Assembly (NCBI RefSeq): GCF_963675585.1
Contig: NZ_OY776414.1
Span: 909,001-973,000, forward strand
Direction: 5' to 3'
Source of the DNA: an uncultured Draconibacterium sp.
GTDB taxonomy: Bacteria > Bacteroidota > Bacteroidia > Bacteroidales > Prolixibacteraceae
Length of the DNA: 64,000 nucleotides
The notes beneath the pieces are model-generated. The model was not told where the DNA came from. It worked only from the letters and a program-made list of their open reading frames with translations, and did not search any database. Below, piece after piece: positions 9,488 to 18,165 of this stretch (its first letter is position 1; every line of letters begins with the position of its first letter). A program made the translations under genes and the position numbers.

Positions 9488-10981
9488 CTATTCAAGGTAG
9501 CCGAATTTCCGCAGAAAATTATCGGTTAAATCCCTTATTGTGTAAAAATCAGTGGTCAGGTCTTTTTTATAATAAAAAATTGGATGTCCTGCTCCTTCAA
9601 TCAACCGGAGATCACAATTTACCCCATTTATTTTCATTTTCGATTTAAATTCTTCAGCTGTTTTAACGGGTATTAGCTGATCTTTTGTGCCCAGAATAAA
9701 TAGGGCAGGAGGTGTTGTTGGATTGATATTGTGCAAAGGCGAAATTTCCGGGTATTTCTCTTTTATTGTTTTTGGTCCGTAACCATTTAGGCTGTTATCG
9801 ATTACTGCGTAGTATAATACCAGTAAATTAGGTTTATAATTCGTATTTGACGACGTGCTGCCTGTTTCATTTAAAGTGCCGGTGGCTGCTGCCAGATGTC
9901 CTCCTGCGGATGCACCTGCCGCAACAATCCGATCGGGATCGATGTTCCAGTCAGCGGCATTCTTTCGTATCCAGCGAATTACGTCTTTTGCATCCTCCAC
10001 ACTTTCGAATGGTGACGAGTGGTTCAGGAATGCAATCCTGTAATCAGCAGATATGGCAACCATTCCTTTTGATGCGTAGTAAGCACACTCGCGGTAAAAC
10101 TGTAAGGGAGTTCCATGTGTCCATCCACCTCCAAAAAAGAATACAATGGCCGGACGTTTTACCTTTTTACCGAAGTCTTCAGGTTTAAAAATATGCAATA
10201 GAAGTTCTCCCTCTTTAACATTTTTATAACTGACAATTTGGGGATGAAAAGATTGTTCGGGAGTAGGTAAAACCTGTTTTAAGGTTTGGAACCAGACGTC
10301 TGCCATCAACTTTGCTCCATCGGGATTTGGGTGCACTTTATCGCTGATGCTATGTATTTCCCAGTCAAAATCTTTTGATTGATCAACTAGGATTACATTG
10401 GGCAGATTAAAATCCGCCACCATGTTTCCAATGTGTTCATTTAGTTCGGGGATATAAGAATACTTCGGTAATTTTCCACTTTCAATCACTTTAGCCACCA
10501 GAATTTTTGCCTTGGGATTAATTGCCAGAATTTTATTTATAATCGATTTTTGCGCCTGAATTATTCCATCAACCGGATTTTCGGTATTAAAATGGTTGTG
10601 CCCCGAATGAAGCAAAACCACATCGGCCGGATAAATTCTGTAGATACTATCAATTTGGGCCTCCAAAAACTCTGCATTTTTTCCGCTGAATCCACAATGA
10701 CTGATGGTTCCGATTCTACATTTACTGCTTCGCGGGCCAATAAAATCGACATGATATCCCGCTGTAAATAGCCTTTCCCATAAAGGGAACAAATACGAAT
10801 GAAAAGTTTTTCCTCCTTCCGTAATGGAATCGCCCAGTCCAAGTATTGTTATACGTTTGTTGGTTTCACTCTCTTTTTCTTGCTGTGCTTTACTGCTGCA
10901 CGAACTCAAAACCAAAACGCCAAAAACTGAGACTACAAATAACAAGCGGAAACTACAAAAGGGCAACTTATTTTTAAACAT
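9488..10981 (-). CDS. Lipoprotein fusion: SGNH hydrolase plus alpha/beta-hydrolase esterase
   Basis: 497 residues; lipoprotein signal with Cys28 (VLSSC). Residues 43-235 are an SGNH/GDSL hydrolase: GDSITEGG at 50-57, HSGHNHF near 125-131, and D214/H217 in SDKVHPN. Residues 255-495 are a BD-FAE/esterase-lipase-type alpha/beta-hydrolase: oxyanion loop FFGGGW near 282, nucleophile Ser358 in GASAGG, Asp434 in GTKDQ and His466 in EGAGHP. Both catalytic sets look complete, so the protein should have two esterase sites, probably for acetyl or other acyl groups on the locus A glycan. It lies between the GH36-like gene and the 827-residue lipoprotein gene. Confidence 0.82.
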   Translation of the reverse strand: MFKNKLPFCSFRLLFVVSVFGVLVLSSCSSKAQQEKESETNKRITILGLGDSITEGGKTFHSYLFPLWERLFTAGYHVDFIGPRSSKCRIGTISHCGFSGKNAEFLEAQIDSIYRIYPADVVLLHSGHNHFNTENPVDGIIQAQKSIINKILAINPKAKILVAKVIESGKLPKYSYIPELNEHIGNMVADFNLPNVILVDQSKDFDWEIHSISDKVHPNPDGAKLMADVWFQTLKQVLPTPEQSFHPQIVSYKNVKEGELLLHIFKPEDFGKKVKRPAIVFFFGGGWTHGTPLQFYRECAYYASKGMVAISADYRIAFLNHSSPFESVEDAKDVIRWIRKNAADWNIDPDRIVAAGASAGGHLAAATGTLNETGSTSSNTNYKPNLLVLYYAVIDNSLNGYGPKTIKEKYPEISPLHNINPTTPPALFILGTKDQLIPVKTAEEFKSKMKINGVNCDLRLIEGAGHPIFYYKKDLTTDFYTIRDLTDNFLRKFGYLE

Positions 10982-11005
10982 CTTACTAAAATCAGATTTT
11001 TACTT

Positions 11006-13051
11006 TCAGTTTTCAACGACATATTCGTACAAACAATACGAGAACTCCCGGGGTAAATCGAACCGAATTTCCTGCCTGGAATTTGGAGTGGAAACGATCT
11101 TTTTGCCTTCACCCAAAACAGGAGTCAGAACAACATTTTTTCCCTCAGGAATTTGTGTTTCCATCAAACAGGAAGCTTCCTTATTTTTCTCGCGAAACAC
11201 CAGAAGGTATCCGCTTTTTTCGTCTTTAACGGACTGAAATCCCGTCCAACCATATCCACTTGGTTCTTCTCCGATCGGATAAACATCGCCGGAATGAATG
11301 TCTGCCTGAATGCTTCTGTATTTTTTTATTACCGATCCGATTTCCATTGCTTCCTGCGGTAAACCAGTGCCCTCGAACCAGGCCAGCGGCTGCGCAATCA
11401 TGGTAATTGCAAACTGGTACTCGAATGGAATGTTATAGGGTGCAAGAATATCCTCTTCACCATAAACATCCTTGTTTCGCCATTTATTTAAAAATTCAAT
11501 CTGAAAGTTTTGTGCAGGCACGTAGGCCGACAACTGCCACAGGTTGCGCAGTGTCCAGTGCGGGTAATAATTGCCCCAATCGGTATATCGGTTCTCCAAA
11601 AAAATATTGCCATACGAATTCATATAATGATAACCGGTTCTGTTTCCGGCTGTTGCATCGAGGTTGATTACAACATTTCCTCCGGATTCAGTCGATACCT
11701 TTTCGAAAAGCAAACGTAAACGGTGATCCGACATTTTATCGGGCAGCTGCGTACCATCTATTTTAAAATAACGGATGTCGTAGTTTTTATATAAATCCAA
11801 AATAATATCGGCGTCAGTTTTCCAACTTTCGTAGCTGTTGTAGTTGCTCGGATGAAACCAAAGGCCCAGTTGAATACCTTTATTGCGGGCATATTCAACA
11901 ATGGGTTTAAATCCGTTTGGCAAACGTTCTGCGTGTGGTTTCCAGTCGTTTTTATCCCATGCATCCCACTTGTTTCCGCTCGATAGGGCAGAATTACTCG
12001 AAAGTCCCTGCTGCCAACCGTCGTCAACCTGAAAATGCGAAACACCCAGTTTTTCGCAGGCGTCCAGTTCAGCTTTTAAAAATGGCTCGCTAATACTTGC
12101 ATCTTTATTCCGGTCGCCCCAGGTATTCATCATAATCATTTCATCGCGCTCCGGAATTGTTTTGCGAACAGAGTTTTGATACGTGTGTAGTGCGTGCGTG
12201 AATCCGACATCAGTTCCGTCGTAAACTCCAATTACAGAACCGTAAAGCATTACCCATTCACCTTCGATTAATTTTTCACCTGAAATTCCCGCGCCTTCAA
12301 CACTTATATTGTTTCGAACGGATTTGAAATCGTAGCCCGGATAACTCAATTGTACAAACGAACAAGGAGCAACTTTTAAAACGAACATGCCCGGTTCTTC
12401 GGGGCGATCTGAAGATATCTGCAAGAGATTGCCTTTTAACTTTAATTCGTTTCTAAAAGTCAATACTTCCTGCTTCTTTACCAGATTATTATTGTGATCG
12501 GTTCTGTCGAAAAACTCAACTGCCTTAAGTGCAGGATATTTAATGCCTGAATTAATCTCTTCCAACTTTACCGGAATCTGTAAAAAGTCGTTGGCATTTT
12601 CGAACCCGGAATTCTTTTCAATCCAAATGTAATTTTCGCAGGCAATTGCAGGAATATTCTCAGTAATTCGAAAGATTCGTTTCAACTTAAAATTTCCATA
12701 GTCGAGTAAAACTTCGGCTTTTAAACAGGCATAATGAATATTGTCTTCGGCAACCTGTTCGGTTTTAAATGAAGATTTTTGAACTGAAAACTTTTTGGAA
12801 ACAAGAAATGCAGGCTGAGCTGAATTTTGAAGGAGATTTTTTGCACTTTGAAGTTCAGTCAGATTAAGCGAAACCAGCTCTCCGTTATTCCAGAGAAACT
12901 GTCTTTCTATCAACGAATTTGAAAGAGTCAACGTGTCTCCCTTTAAAAATGCTTTTGTTTGGCAGTTCCCCCAAAAGATGGAAACCACTACAAATGCAAG
13001 GGTGAAGAAAACTCTGCCAGCTGTTTTTATAAGTACAGAATTCATTTTCAT
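11006..13051 (-). CDS. GH36-superfamily alpha-galactosidase-like enzyme
   Basis: 681 residues with a signal peptide (hydrophobic 11-28). An N-terminal beta-sandwich leads into a (beta/alpha)8 barrel from about residue 300. The GH36/GH27-clan signatures are QVDDGWQ at 341-347 and the nucleophile strand YFKIDGTQ at 428-435, with Asp432 as likely nucleophile. An ENRYTDW motif further on probably carries the acid/base aspartate. Family members are retaining alpha-galactosidases or alpha-N-acetylgalactosaminidases, so removal of alpha-galactose is most likely; other alpha-galacto-configured sugars are possible. It follows the sulfatase gene, consistent with trimming after desulfation. Confidence 0.75.
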   Translation of the reverse strand: MKMNSVLIKTAGRVFFTLAFVVVSIFWGNCQTKAFLKGDTLTLSNSLIERQFLWNNGELVSLNLTELQSAKNLLQNSAQPAFLVSKKFSVQKSSFKTEQVAEDNIHYACLKAEVLLDYGNFKLKRIFRITENIPAIACENYIWIEKNSGFENANDFLQIPVKLEEINSGIKYPALKAVEFFDRTDHNNNLVKKQEVLTFRNELKLKGNLLQISSDRPEEPGMFVLKVAPCSFVQLSYPGYDFKSVRNNISVEGAGISGEKLIEGEWVMLYGSVIGVYDGTDVGFTHALHTYQNSVRKTIPERDEMIMMNTWGDRNKDASISEPFLKAELDACEKLGVSHFQVDDGWQQGLSSNSALSSGNKWDAWDKNDWKPHAERLPNGFKPIVEYARNKGIQLGLWFHPSNYNSYESWKTDADIILDLYKNYDIRYFKIDGTQLPDKMSDHRLRLLFEKVSTESGGNVVINLDATAGNRTGYHYMNSYGNIFLENRYTDWGNYYPHWTLRNLWQLSAYVPAQNFQIEFLNKWRNKDVYGEEDILAPYNIPFEYQFAITMIAQPLAWFEGTGLPQEAMEIGSVIKKYRSIQADIHSGDVYPIGEEPSGYGWTGFQSVKDEKSGYLLVFREKNKEASCLMETQIPEGKNVVLTPVLGEGKKIVSTPNSRQEIRFDLPREFSYCLYEYVVEN

Positions 13052-13089
13052 TGTAAAAGATTTAAGTTGGTTCTGTAAAAGATCTTGTC

Positions 13090-13139
13090 TTCCTAATACG
13101 CTGAATACCTTCCCATAAAGGCATTCCCTGATTTAGGAA
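13090..13139 (-). terminator. Stem-loop between sulfatase and GH36-like genes
   Basis: An outer stem TTCCTAA (13090-13096) / TTAGGAA (13133-13139) and an inner stem GAATACCTT (13103-13111) / AAGGCATTC (13118-13126, one mismatch) are separated by a 6x6 internal loop. There is no clean T tract on the minus strand, so this may be a partial terminator or an RNA-processing element that sets expression within the locus A transcript. Confidence 0.4.
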
Positions 13140-13177
13140 ACAAGTTCGAATTTAGTCAAAAATGAGACCTCTAAAAA

Positions 13178-14668
13178 TTAGTTACTCGTTCTTTGCTTTT
13201 GCTCTACAAAATAGGGTTGATAATTATAGGCTGAATTTTCATCCCATTTCTCGTTTATATTTGGCAGTAACCTTTTTAGCTGGCTTTTCGTTGCTCTTAA
13301 ACTGTCAACTTTTGCAAGGTTGTACCACTCGCTTGGATCCCTAAAATGATCATATAACTCTTCCCCTCCATCTTCGTACCGAATGTACCTGAATTGCTCT
13401 GTCCGCACGGCATGATTATTCATTCCGTATGTGGTAATTGCATTTAAATCGTTTCTATCAATGCTACTGTTTTTAATCAGGGAGACTAAACTTATTCCTT
13501 CGTTTCGTTCGTATTTAGGCAGGCCACACAATTCCAGTAACGTTGGGTATACCGATAACATCTCTGCCGGTTGATCAATCACTTTTCCTTTTGGAATTCC
13601 CGCGCCTGCAAACATAAGCGGTGCATTTGTTGCTTCTTCCCAAAGCGCATGTTTTGCGAAAGTTCCCTTCTCGCCCAGTCGATAACCATGATCGGACCAC
13701 AAAACAATTACAGTATTTTCAGCATATTCACTTTTTTCGAGTGCCTGTAATACCCGGCCAACCTCATAATCAACAAAACTTACACAAGCCAGATACGCCT
13801 GAATAATATTTGCCCACTGGTTATTTTCAATAGCCCATTTTGTGCTTGGCATCATTGGCAAATCATTAATTTTCAGGCCAACTTCCGGAATATCATCCAA
13901 ATCATCCTCTTTGTACGCAGTCATTGCCAGTTGTTCAACCGGATGCATGTCGAACCATTTTTGCGGAACATACCACGGCACATGCGGACGAACAAAACCA
14001 ACTCCAAGAAAAAAAGGTTTGTCGTATTGTTGGTTGAGGCGCTCTATCACCCAATCGGCGCTATGATGATCCGGCATTAAGGTATCAGTTTCCGGAAATG
14101 CTCCCCAGTCAGTACTGGTTTTTCCATATCCTTCTCCGGCTGTTCCCTTTCCATCCCAAACCAAACGTTCTTTGGGTAATGGACCAAATCCACGAATTCG
14201 GCCACCAGACTCGTCAAAAGCCCCTTCCGGTGCGTGTTCGTGAAATAGTTTTCCAATCCCCATTGTATGGTACCCCTGATTTCTAAAATACTCAGGAAGG
14301 AAAACAATGTCTTTTGTGGCAGGATTTTCTGAACGAATTTTGTTGTCATCAATCATTCCGTAAATACCGGTTGTAGATGGACGCAAGCCCGACATTAACG
14401 AAGCCCGCGATGGACCACAAAGGGGAGCCTGACAATACGCATGTGTAAAAAGCACACCTTCCGAAGCTAACTTATCGAGGTTTGGTGTTTTGGTATTGGG
14501 ATGGCCGTTCATGCATCCCAACCAGTTGTTTAAATCGTCGACTGCTATAAAAAGAACATTTGGAGGTTTTATACTTTCCTCCTTTTTCGACTGGGGATGG
14601 CATCCAGATAAAAAAGCAAGTAATATAACTGTCAGGAAGCTGTTTTGTAGTTTAAAAATCAGGTTCAT
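13178..14668 (-). CDS. S1 family sulfatase, iduronate-2-sulfatase-like
   Basis: 496 residues; lipoprotein signal with Cys23 (FLSGC). Metal-binding VDD at 43-45, and the sulfatase signature CGPSR with Cys84 as the residue converted to formylglycine. The overall pattern (VDDLNNWL, then WSDHGYRLGEKG later) matches iduronate-2-sulfatase-like enzymes (S1_7-like from memory). It should remove sulfate esters from a sugar in the periplasm or at a membrane surface. Because the residue is Cys, it needs formylglycine maturation; no maturase gene is in this window. It is 18 bases downstream of the second sulfatase, so the pair is one transcript. Confidence 0.88.
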   Translation of the reverse strand: MNLIFKLQNSFLTVILLAFLSGCHPQSKKEESIKPPNVLFIAVDDLNNWLGCMNGHPNTKTPNLDKLASEGVLFTHAYCQAPLCGPSRASLMSGLRPSTTGIYGMIDDNKIRSENPATKDIVFLPEYFRNQGYHTMGIGKLFHEHAPEGAFDESGGRIRGFGPLPKERLVWDGKGTAGEGYGKTSTDWGAFPETDTLMPDHHSADWVIERLNQQYDKPFFLGVGFVRPHVPWYVPQKWFDMHPVEQLAMTAYKEDDLDDIPEVGLKINDLPMMPSTKWAIENNQWANIIQAYLACVSFVDYEVGRVLQALEKSEYAENTVIVLWSDHGYRLGEKGTFAKHALWEEATNAPLMFAGAGIPKGKVIDQPAEMLSVYPTLLELCGLPKYERNEGISLVSLIKNSSIDRNDLNAITTYGMNNHAVRTEQFRYIRYEDGGEELYDHFRDPSEWYNLAKVDSLRATKSQLKRLLPNINEKWDENSAYNYQPYFVEQKQRTSN

Positions 14669-14686
14669 CTTAATTGGTTTATCATG

Positions 14687-16087
14687 TTATTTACCTTCCT
14701 CGAACGGTACTATTTTTTCCCCGGTAAGCCGGTCAAACTTGTCAGGGGTTGGATGCTCTGCAACCTTGTCGTTGGTTTCCTCTACCCATTTTTCGTACTC
14801 CGTCCTCATTTTTGTTAAGGCCTCTGCATACTCCGGGTCATCAACCAAATTATTAAACTGGTGCGGATCATTTTTTAAATCATATAACTCTTCCTTTGAC
14901 CGTGGAGCAACAAAACAATCCATCTGCTCCTCAGTAAGTTGTCCCAGGCTTTTTAAACGAATCATTTCCTGGTAAGTAATACTAACTACGGCATCGGCAG
15001 GAGGTGTGGCGTTTAACTCAGGAAAAGCATTCCAAACATATAAAAACTGCTCGTTACGAACTTGTCGCTCGTGCGCCTGATAATCGTGCCAGTTGTGTTC
15101 CGAAAAAGTATATTCCCGTGTTTTGGCATTTGCATCATGTAGAATTGGAGCAAACGATTTGCCCTGAAAAACATCAGGCACCTTACCACCAGCCAGCTCA
15201 ACAAAAGTTGGAGCAATATCAATCGAACTCACTAAACTGTTACTGACTGTGCCCTGTGCAATATTTTCCGGCCAGCGAACAATAAAAGGTGTTTTCACCC
15301 CACTGTTATACATTCGGGTTTTACAACGAGGGAAAGGTCTGCCATTATCCGACATGTAAATTACCAGCGTATTTTCATCTTCACCCTGAGCTTTTAACTC
15401 ATCCATTACTTTCCCGATGTATGAATCCAACCGGGCAATTTCATCATAATACATGGCTAAATCCTTTCGGGTTGAGTCATTATCAGGTAAATACGGAGGT
15501 ACAATTACTGTGGATGGGTCGTGTGGATTGGCTATAATATTTGGTTTATAAATCCGATGCGGATCTTTTGAAGCCAGCCACAGGAAAAATGGCTTATCTT
15601 TTGGCCTCTCTTTTAAGGCTTCCAACCATTTCTCACATCCTGAGTCTCCGATATCTTTGGTGTAAATTGTATCAAATTCAGACCGGCTTGGTCCAATATG
15701 GTACTTACCTGATGATACTGTATAATAACCTGCCTTTTGTAGTTCCCCTGCAAACAACAATTTGTCGGCAGGAAGAGGCATATGCAATTCAGGAGCCTCC
15801 GTATTGTGCGGATAAAGCCCGGTTAAAATACTACACCGACTGGGACTGCACGAACTGGTAGTTAGCATGGCATTGGTAAAACGCATGCCTTCTTTTGCCA
15901 GTTGGTCAATATTTGGTGTGTGGATTGCTGTATTGCCATACACACCGGAATCGTCCCAGGCTGCATCGTCGGCAATAAAAACGATAAAATTAGGCTGCCT
16001 AATGCTTTCTTTTTTATCCTGACAGGAAATAAAAATAAAAGCTCCCAAAAGGAAGATGGCAATTAAGTTGATTCTTGGTTTCATCAT
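14687..16087 (-). CDS. S1 family sulfatase, heparan N-sulfatase-like
   Basis: 466 residues; lipoprotein signal with Cys22 (FISC). Metal ligands ADD at 39-41, and the signature CSPSR with Cys80 as formylglycine precursor. The stretch after the signature (GKYHIG, WLASKDPH) resembles heparan N-sulfatase-like members (S1_8-like from memory). In Bacteroidota such enzymes also act on O-sulfated algal glycans, so N-sulfate should not be assumed. A second Met directly follows the first, so the start may be one codon later. It is the first enzyme gene after SusD, separated by a strong hairpin at 16283-16309. Confidence 0.87.
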   Translation of the reverse strand: MMKPRINLIAIFLLGAFIFISCQDKKESIRQPNFIVFIADDAAWDDSGVYGNTAIHTPNIDQLAKEGMRFTNAMLTTSSCSPSRCSILTGLYPHNTEAPELHMPLPADKLLFAGELQKAGYYTVSSGKYHIGPSRSEFDTIYTKDIGDSGCEKWLEALKERPKDKPFFLWLASKDPHRIYKPNIIANPHDPSTVIVPPYLPDNDSTRKDLAMYYDEIARLDSYIGKVMDELKAQGEDENTLVIYMSDNGRPFPRCKTRMYNSGVKTPFIVRWPENIAQGTVSNSLVSSIDIAPTFVELAGGKVPDVFQGKSFAPILHDANAKTREYTFSEHNWHDYQAHERQVRNEQFLYVWNAFPELNATPPADAVVSITYQEMIRLKSLGQLTEEQMDCFVAPRSKEELYDLKNDPHQFNNLVDDPEYAEALTKMRTEYEKWVEETNDKVAEHPTPDKFDRLTGEKIVPFEEGK

Positions 16088-16282
16088 TAAAAGTTAGTTC
16101 CAGGTTTTAGTAATATTCTTTACAGCTTCCAACCCACCAGGTTTTGTTATTTTTTTACTTCGGACTTCAATAAGCAACTGTTTTATTCTTCTGTTCCCTC
16201 TGATGGTGCATCGGAATTTAAACTAAAAAGCGTACAAAAAATAAACATTAAAACTTTATATTCCAATGACTCGCAAATAATA

Positions 16283-16309
16283 AAGTAGGCAACCAAAGGT
16301 TGCCTACTT
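16283..16309 (-). terminator. Strong hairpin downstream of the first SusD gene
   Basis: A perfect 12-bp stem AAGTAGGCAACC (16283-16294) / GGTTGCCTACTT (16298-16309) with loop AAA lies 50 bases after the SusD stop. On the minus strand it is followed by a T-rich run (TTTATTATT). It probably terminates or attenuates the susCD transcript, so downstream sulfatase and glycosidase genes are expressed at lower level by read-through or from a promoter in 16088-16280. Confidence 0.85.
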
Positions 16310-16359
16310 CTTTTTTCTATTCTTGATACCAGAATCTTTATAATTAAAAATTCAAACAA

Positions 16360-18153
16360 TTACCAGTTTGGATTCTGATCCAGATTTTCGTTAATAAGCC
16401 GGTCAGCATCGGGAACAGGCCAGAGGTAGTCACGATCGGCATCGAATATGCGCTCGCTTGCCACAACAATATAACCTGAAGTAACCATGTCGCTTAAATC
16501 GGCAACACCGTTTTCATCAATTTGAGGTATGCCTCCAAGTGGGTAGTTTCCATCTTTCCAATTCTGAATCAATTGACTGTATTCTGCAGATACAGTTGAC
16601 TCATCACCATTCCACGAAGTAGAACCAGACCATGCACGTTTAAGGAAATAGCTAGGAGTGTTGTATACTTTTTCTGCCAGTTTCCAACGAATTAAATCTG
16701 CATAGCGATGACCTTCCCAGGCAAGTTCTACAAAACGTTCCGTGCGAATGATGGTGCGTAAATTACTTTGCGAGTCGGTTGTAACTGCCGGATAGGTAAT
16801 CCCTGTGCCGGCATATGCTCGTTCACGCAATTTATTGATTGTTGCATCCAGTACATCCTGATTACATTGGTTAAGTTCGTTCATGGCTTCGGCATACATC
16901 AGCAGCACATCGCCATAACGTAACATCGGATATGTGGTAGGTGCACCACCGCGTCCGTTTTCCAGGAAGGTATTGTCGATGTATTTTTTAAACAGGAAAC
17001 CGTCGTAAGATGCATGTTCAGCACGGGCTTTTGAATCGTTGTTGCCCACATAAGCGCCATCTGATGCACGATAAACTGTTGTGCGATTCGGTGCAGGACA
17101 ATATTCATGACCAAGCCAAACGTAATCTTCCGGATTGTAAGTTCCGTCAATAACACTCTTATTGTGAGCCGTTGCAAATGGTACAATGGTCATAGCCATT
17201 CGCGGATCTCTATTTTCGAATAAGTCTTTAGGATTGTATAAAGGCGACTCATCAATTGGTTTCCCGTCGGTACAAGGATAGGCGCACACCAATTGGTAGG
17301 AAGGAGCTTTCTGACCACCCCAGCCACCTGCAAGTCGGGCGATGCAATTTTTCACATCGGAAGCAGCCCAGTAATACTGTTTCAATGTTACGTCGCCACG
17401 GAAGAAGAAAATCCACTCATCGGACCACGAGGCGGTAAACAAATCGCGGTAATTGCTGTGAAGTTTATATACATCCATGTCCATACATGCTTTTGCTGCC
17501 GTTGCAGCCGTTTGGTTATCTCCGTTCCAAAGAGCAATTCGCGCTTTGAATGCGAGAGCGGCTCCCTTTGTGGCTCGCTGTACTCCCGAATAACTAGTGG
17601 GAAGACGTTCAGCAGCTTTATCTAAACATTCATAACTGAAAGCCAAAACATCGGCTTTTGGAGAACGCGCTATTGCATACGCTTCATCAAGAGTCATTCC
17701 CGTTTTATCAAGAATGGCGTCGCCCCAGTGAAATGCCAGCATGCCATAGGCATACCCCATGTAAAAATAAGCCTCACCTTCGTATTGTTTAATGTCAGCT
17801 TCCGATACTCCCAGAGAGCGTGCATTTTCCATGTTGCCAAGCAGACGCAATGCACGTGCAATGCCTTTGTAATAATTTTGCCAGCGAGAAGCCACAGTAC
17901 CGTTCTCAGCAGTCATTGTTCCATTCTGTACCACCGAGGTAGAATTTCGGGCTGTCACATCGTCTCCCCAGGTCATATCATCGATCGGGAAAAAAGAAGT
18001 ACGATAAAAATCATTTACCGACATTTCTATCTCCTGTTGTGAAGAATACCAGTTTCCACTTGATCCTTCAGATAATGGATTTAAGTCGAGATCAACGCAG
18101 GCCGAAAACGTTAGCGTTGAAATTGTGGCGATTATAAATAATATCTTTTTCAT
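16360..18153 (-). CDS. SusD/RagB-family glycan-binding lipoprotein (locus A)
   Basis: 597 residues; lipoprotein signal with Cys19 (FSAC). The N-terminal half has the helical TPR-like arrangement of SusD proteins, and the C-terminal part has the typical TERFVELAWEGHRYADLIRWK-type helix and an ending with LWPVPDADR. SusD proteins sit on the outer surface, bind the glycan and close over the SusC channel. The gene follows its SusC partner by 12 bases. At about 600 residues it is of usual size for the family. Sequence alone does not give the ligand; the neighbouring sulfatases suggest a sulfated polysaccharide. Confidence 0.92.
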   Translation of the reverse strand: MKKILFIIATISTLTFSACVDLDLNPLSEGSSGNWYSSQQEIEMSVNDFYRTSFFPIDDMTWGDDVTARNSTSVVQNGTMTAENGTVASRWQNYYKGIARALRLLGNMENARSLGVSEADIKQYEGEAYFYMGYAYGMLAFHWGDAILDKTGMTLDEAYAIARSPKADVLAFSYECLDKAAERLPTSYSGVQRATKGAALAFKARIALWNGDNQTAATAAKACMDMDVYKLHSNYRDLFTASWSDEWIFFFRGDVTLKQYYWAASDVKNCIARLAGGWGGQKAPSYQLVCAYPCTDGKPIDESPLYNPKDLFENRDPRMAMTIVPFATAHNKSVIDGTYNPEDYVWLGHEYCPAPNRTTVYRASDGAYVGNNDSKARAEHASYDGFLFKKYIDNTFLENGRGGAPTTYPMLRYGDVLLMYAEAMNELNQCNQDVLDATINKLRERAYAGTGITYPAVTTDSQSNLRTIIRTERFVELAWEGHRYADLIRWKLAEKVYNTPSYFLKRAWSGSTSWNGDESTVSAEYSQLIQNWKDGNYPLGGIPQIDENGVADLSDMVTSGYIVVASERIFDADRDYLWPVPDADRLINENLDQNPNW

Positions 18154-18165
18154 GCGATTGAATTT

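Noticed and set aside
10824-11237. A plus-strand open frame of 137 codons opposite two minus-strand genes
   Set aside because: It runs antisense to the dual-esterase and GH36-like genes, has low-complexity composition and no domain, and both minus-strand genes have clear motifs.
14490-14975. A plus-strand open frame of 161 codons across the two sulfatase genes
   Set aside because: It is the antisense of the start of one sulfatase and the end of the other; no domain or start signal supports it.
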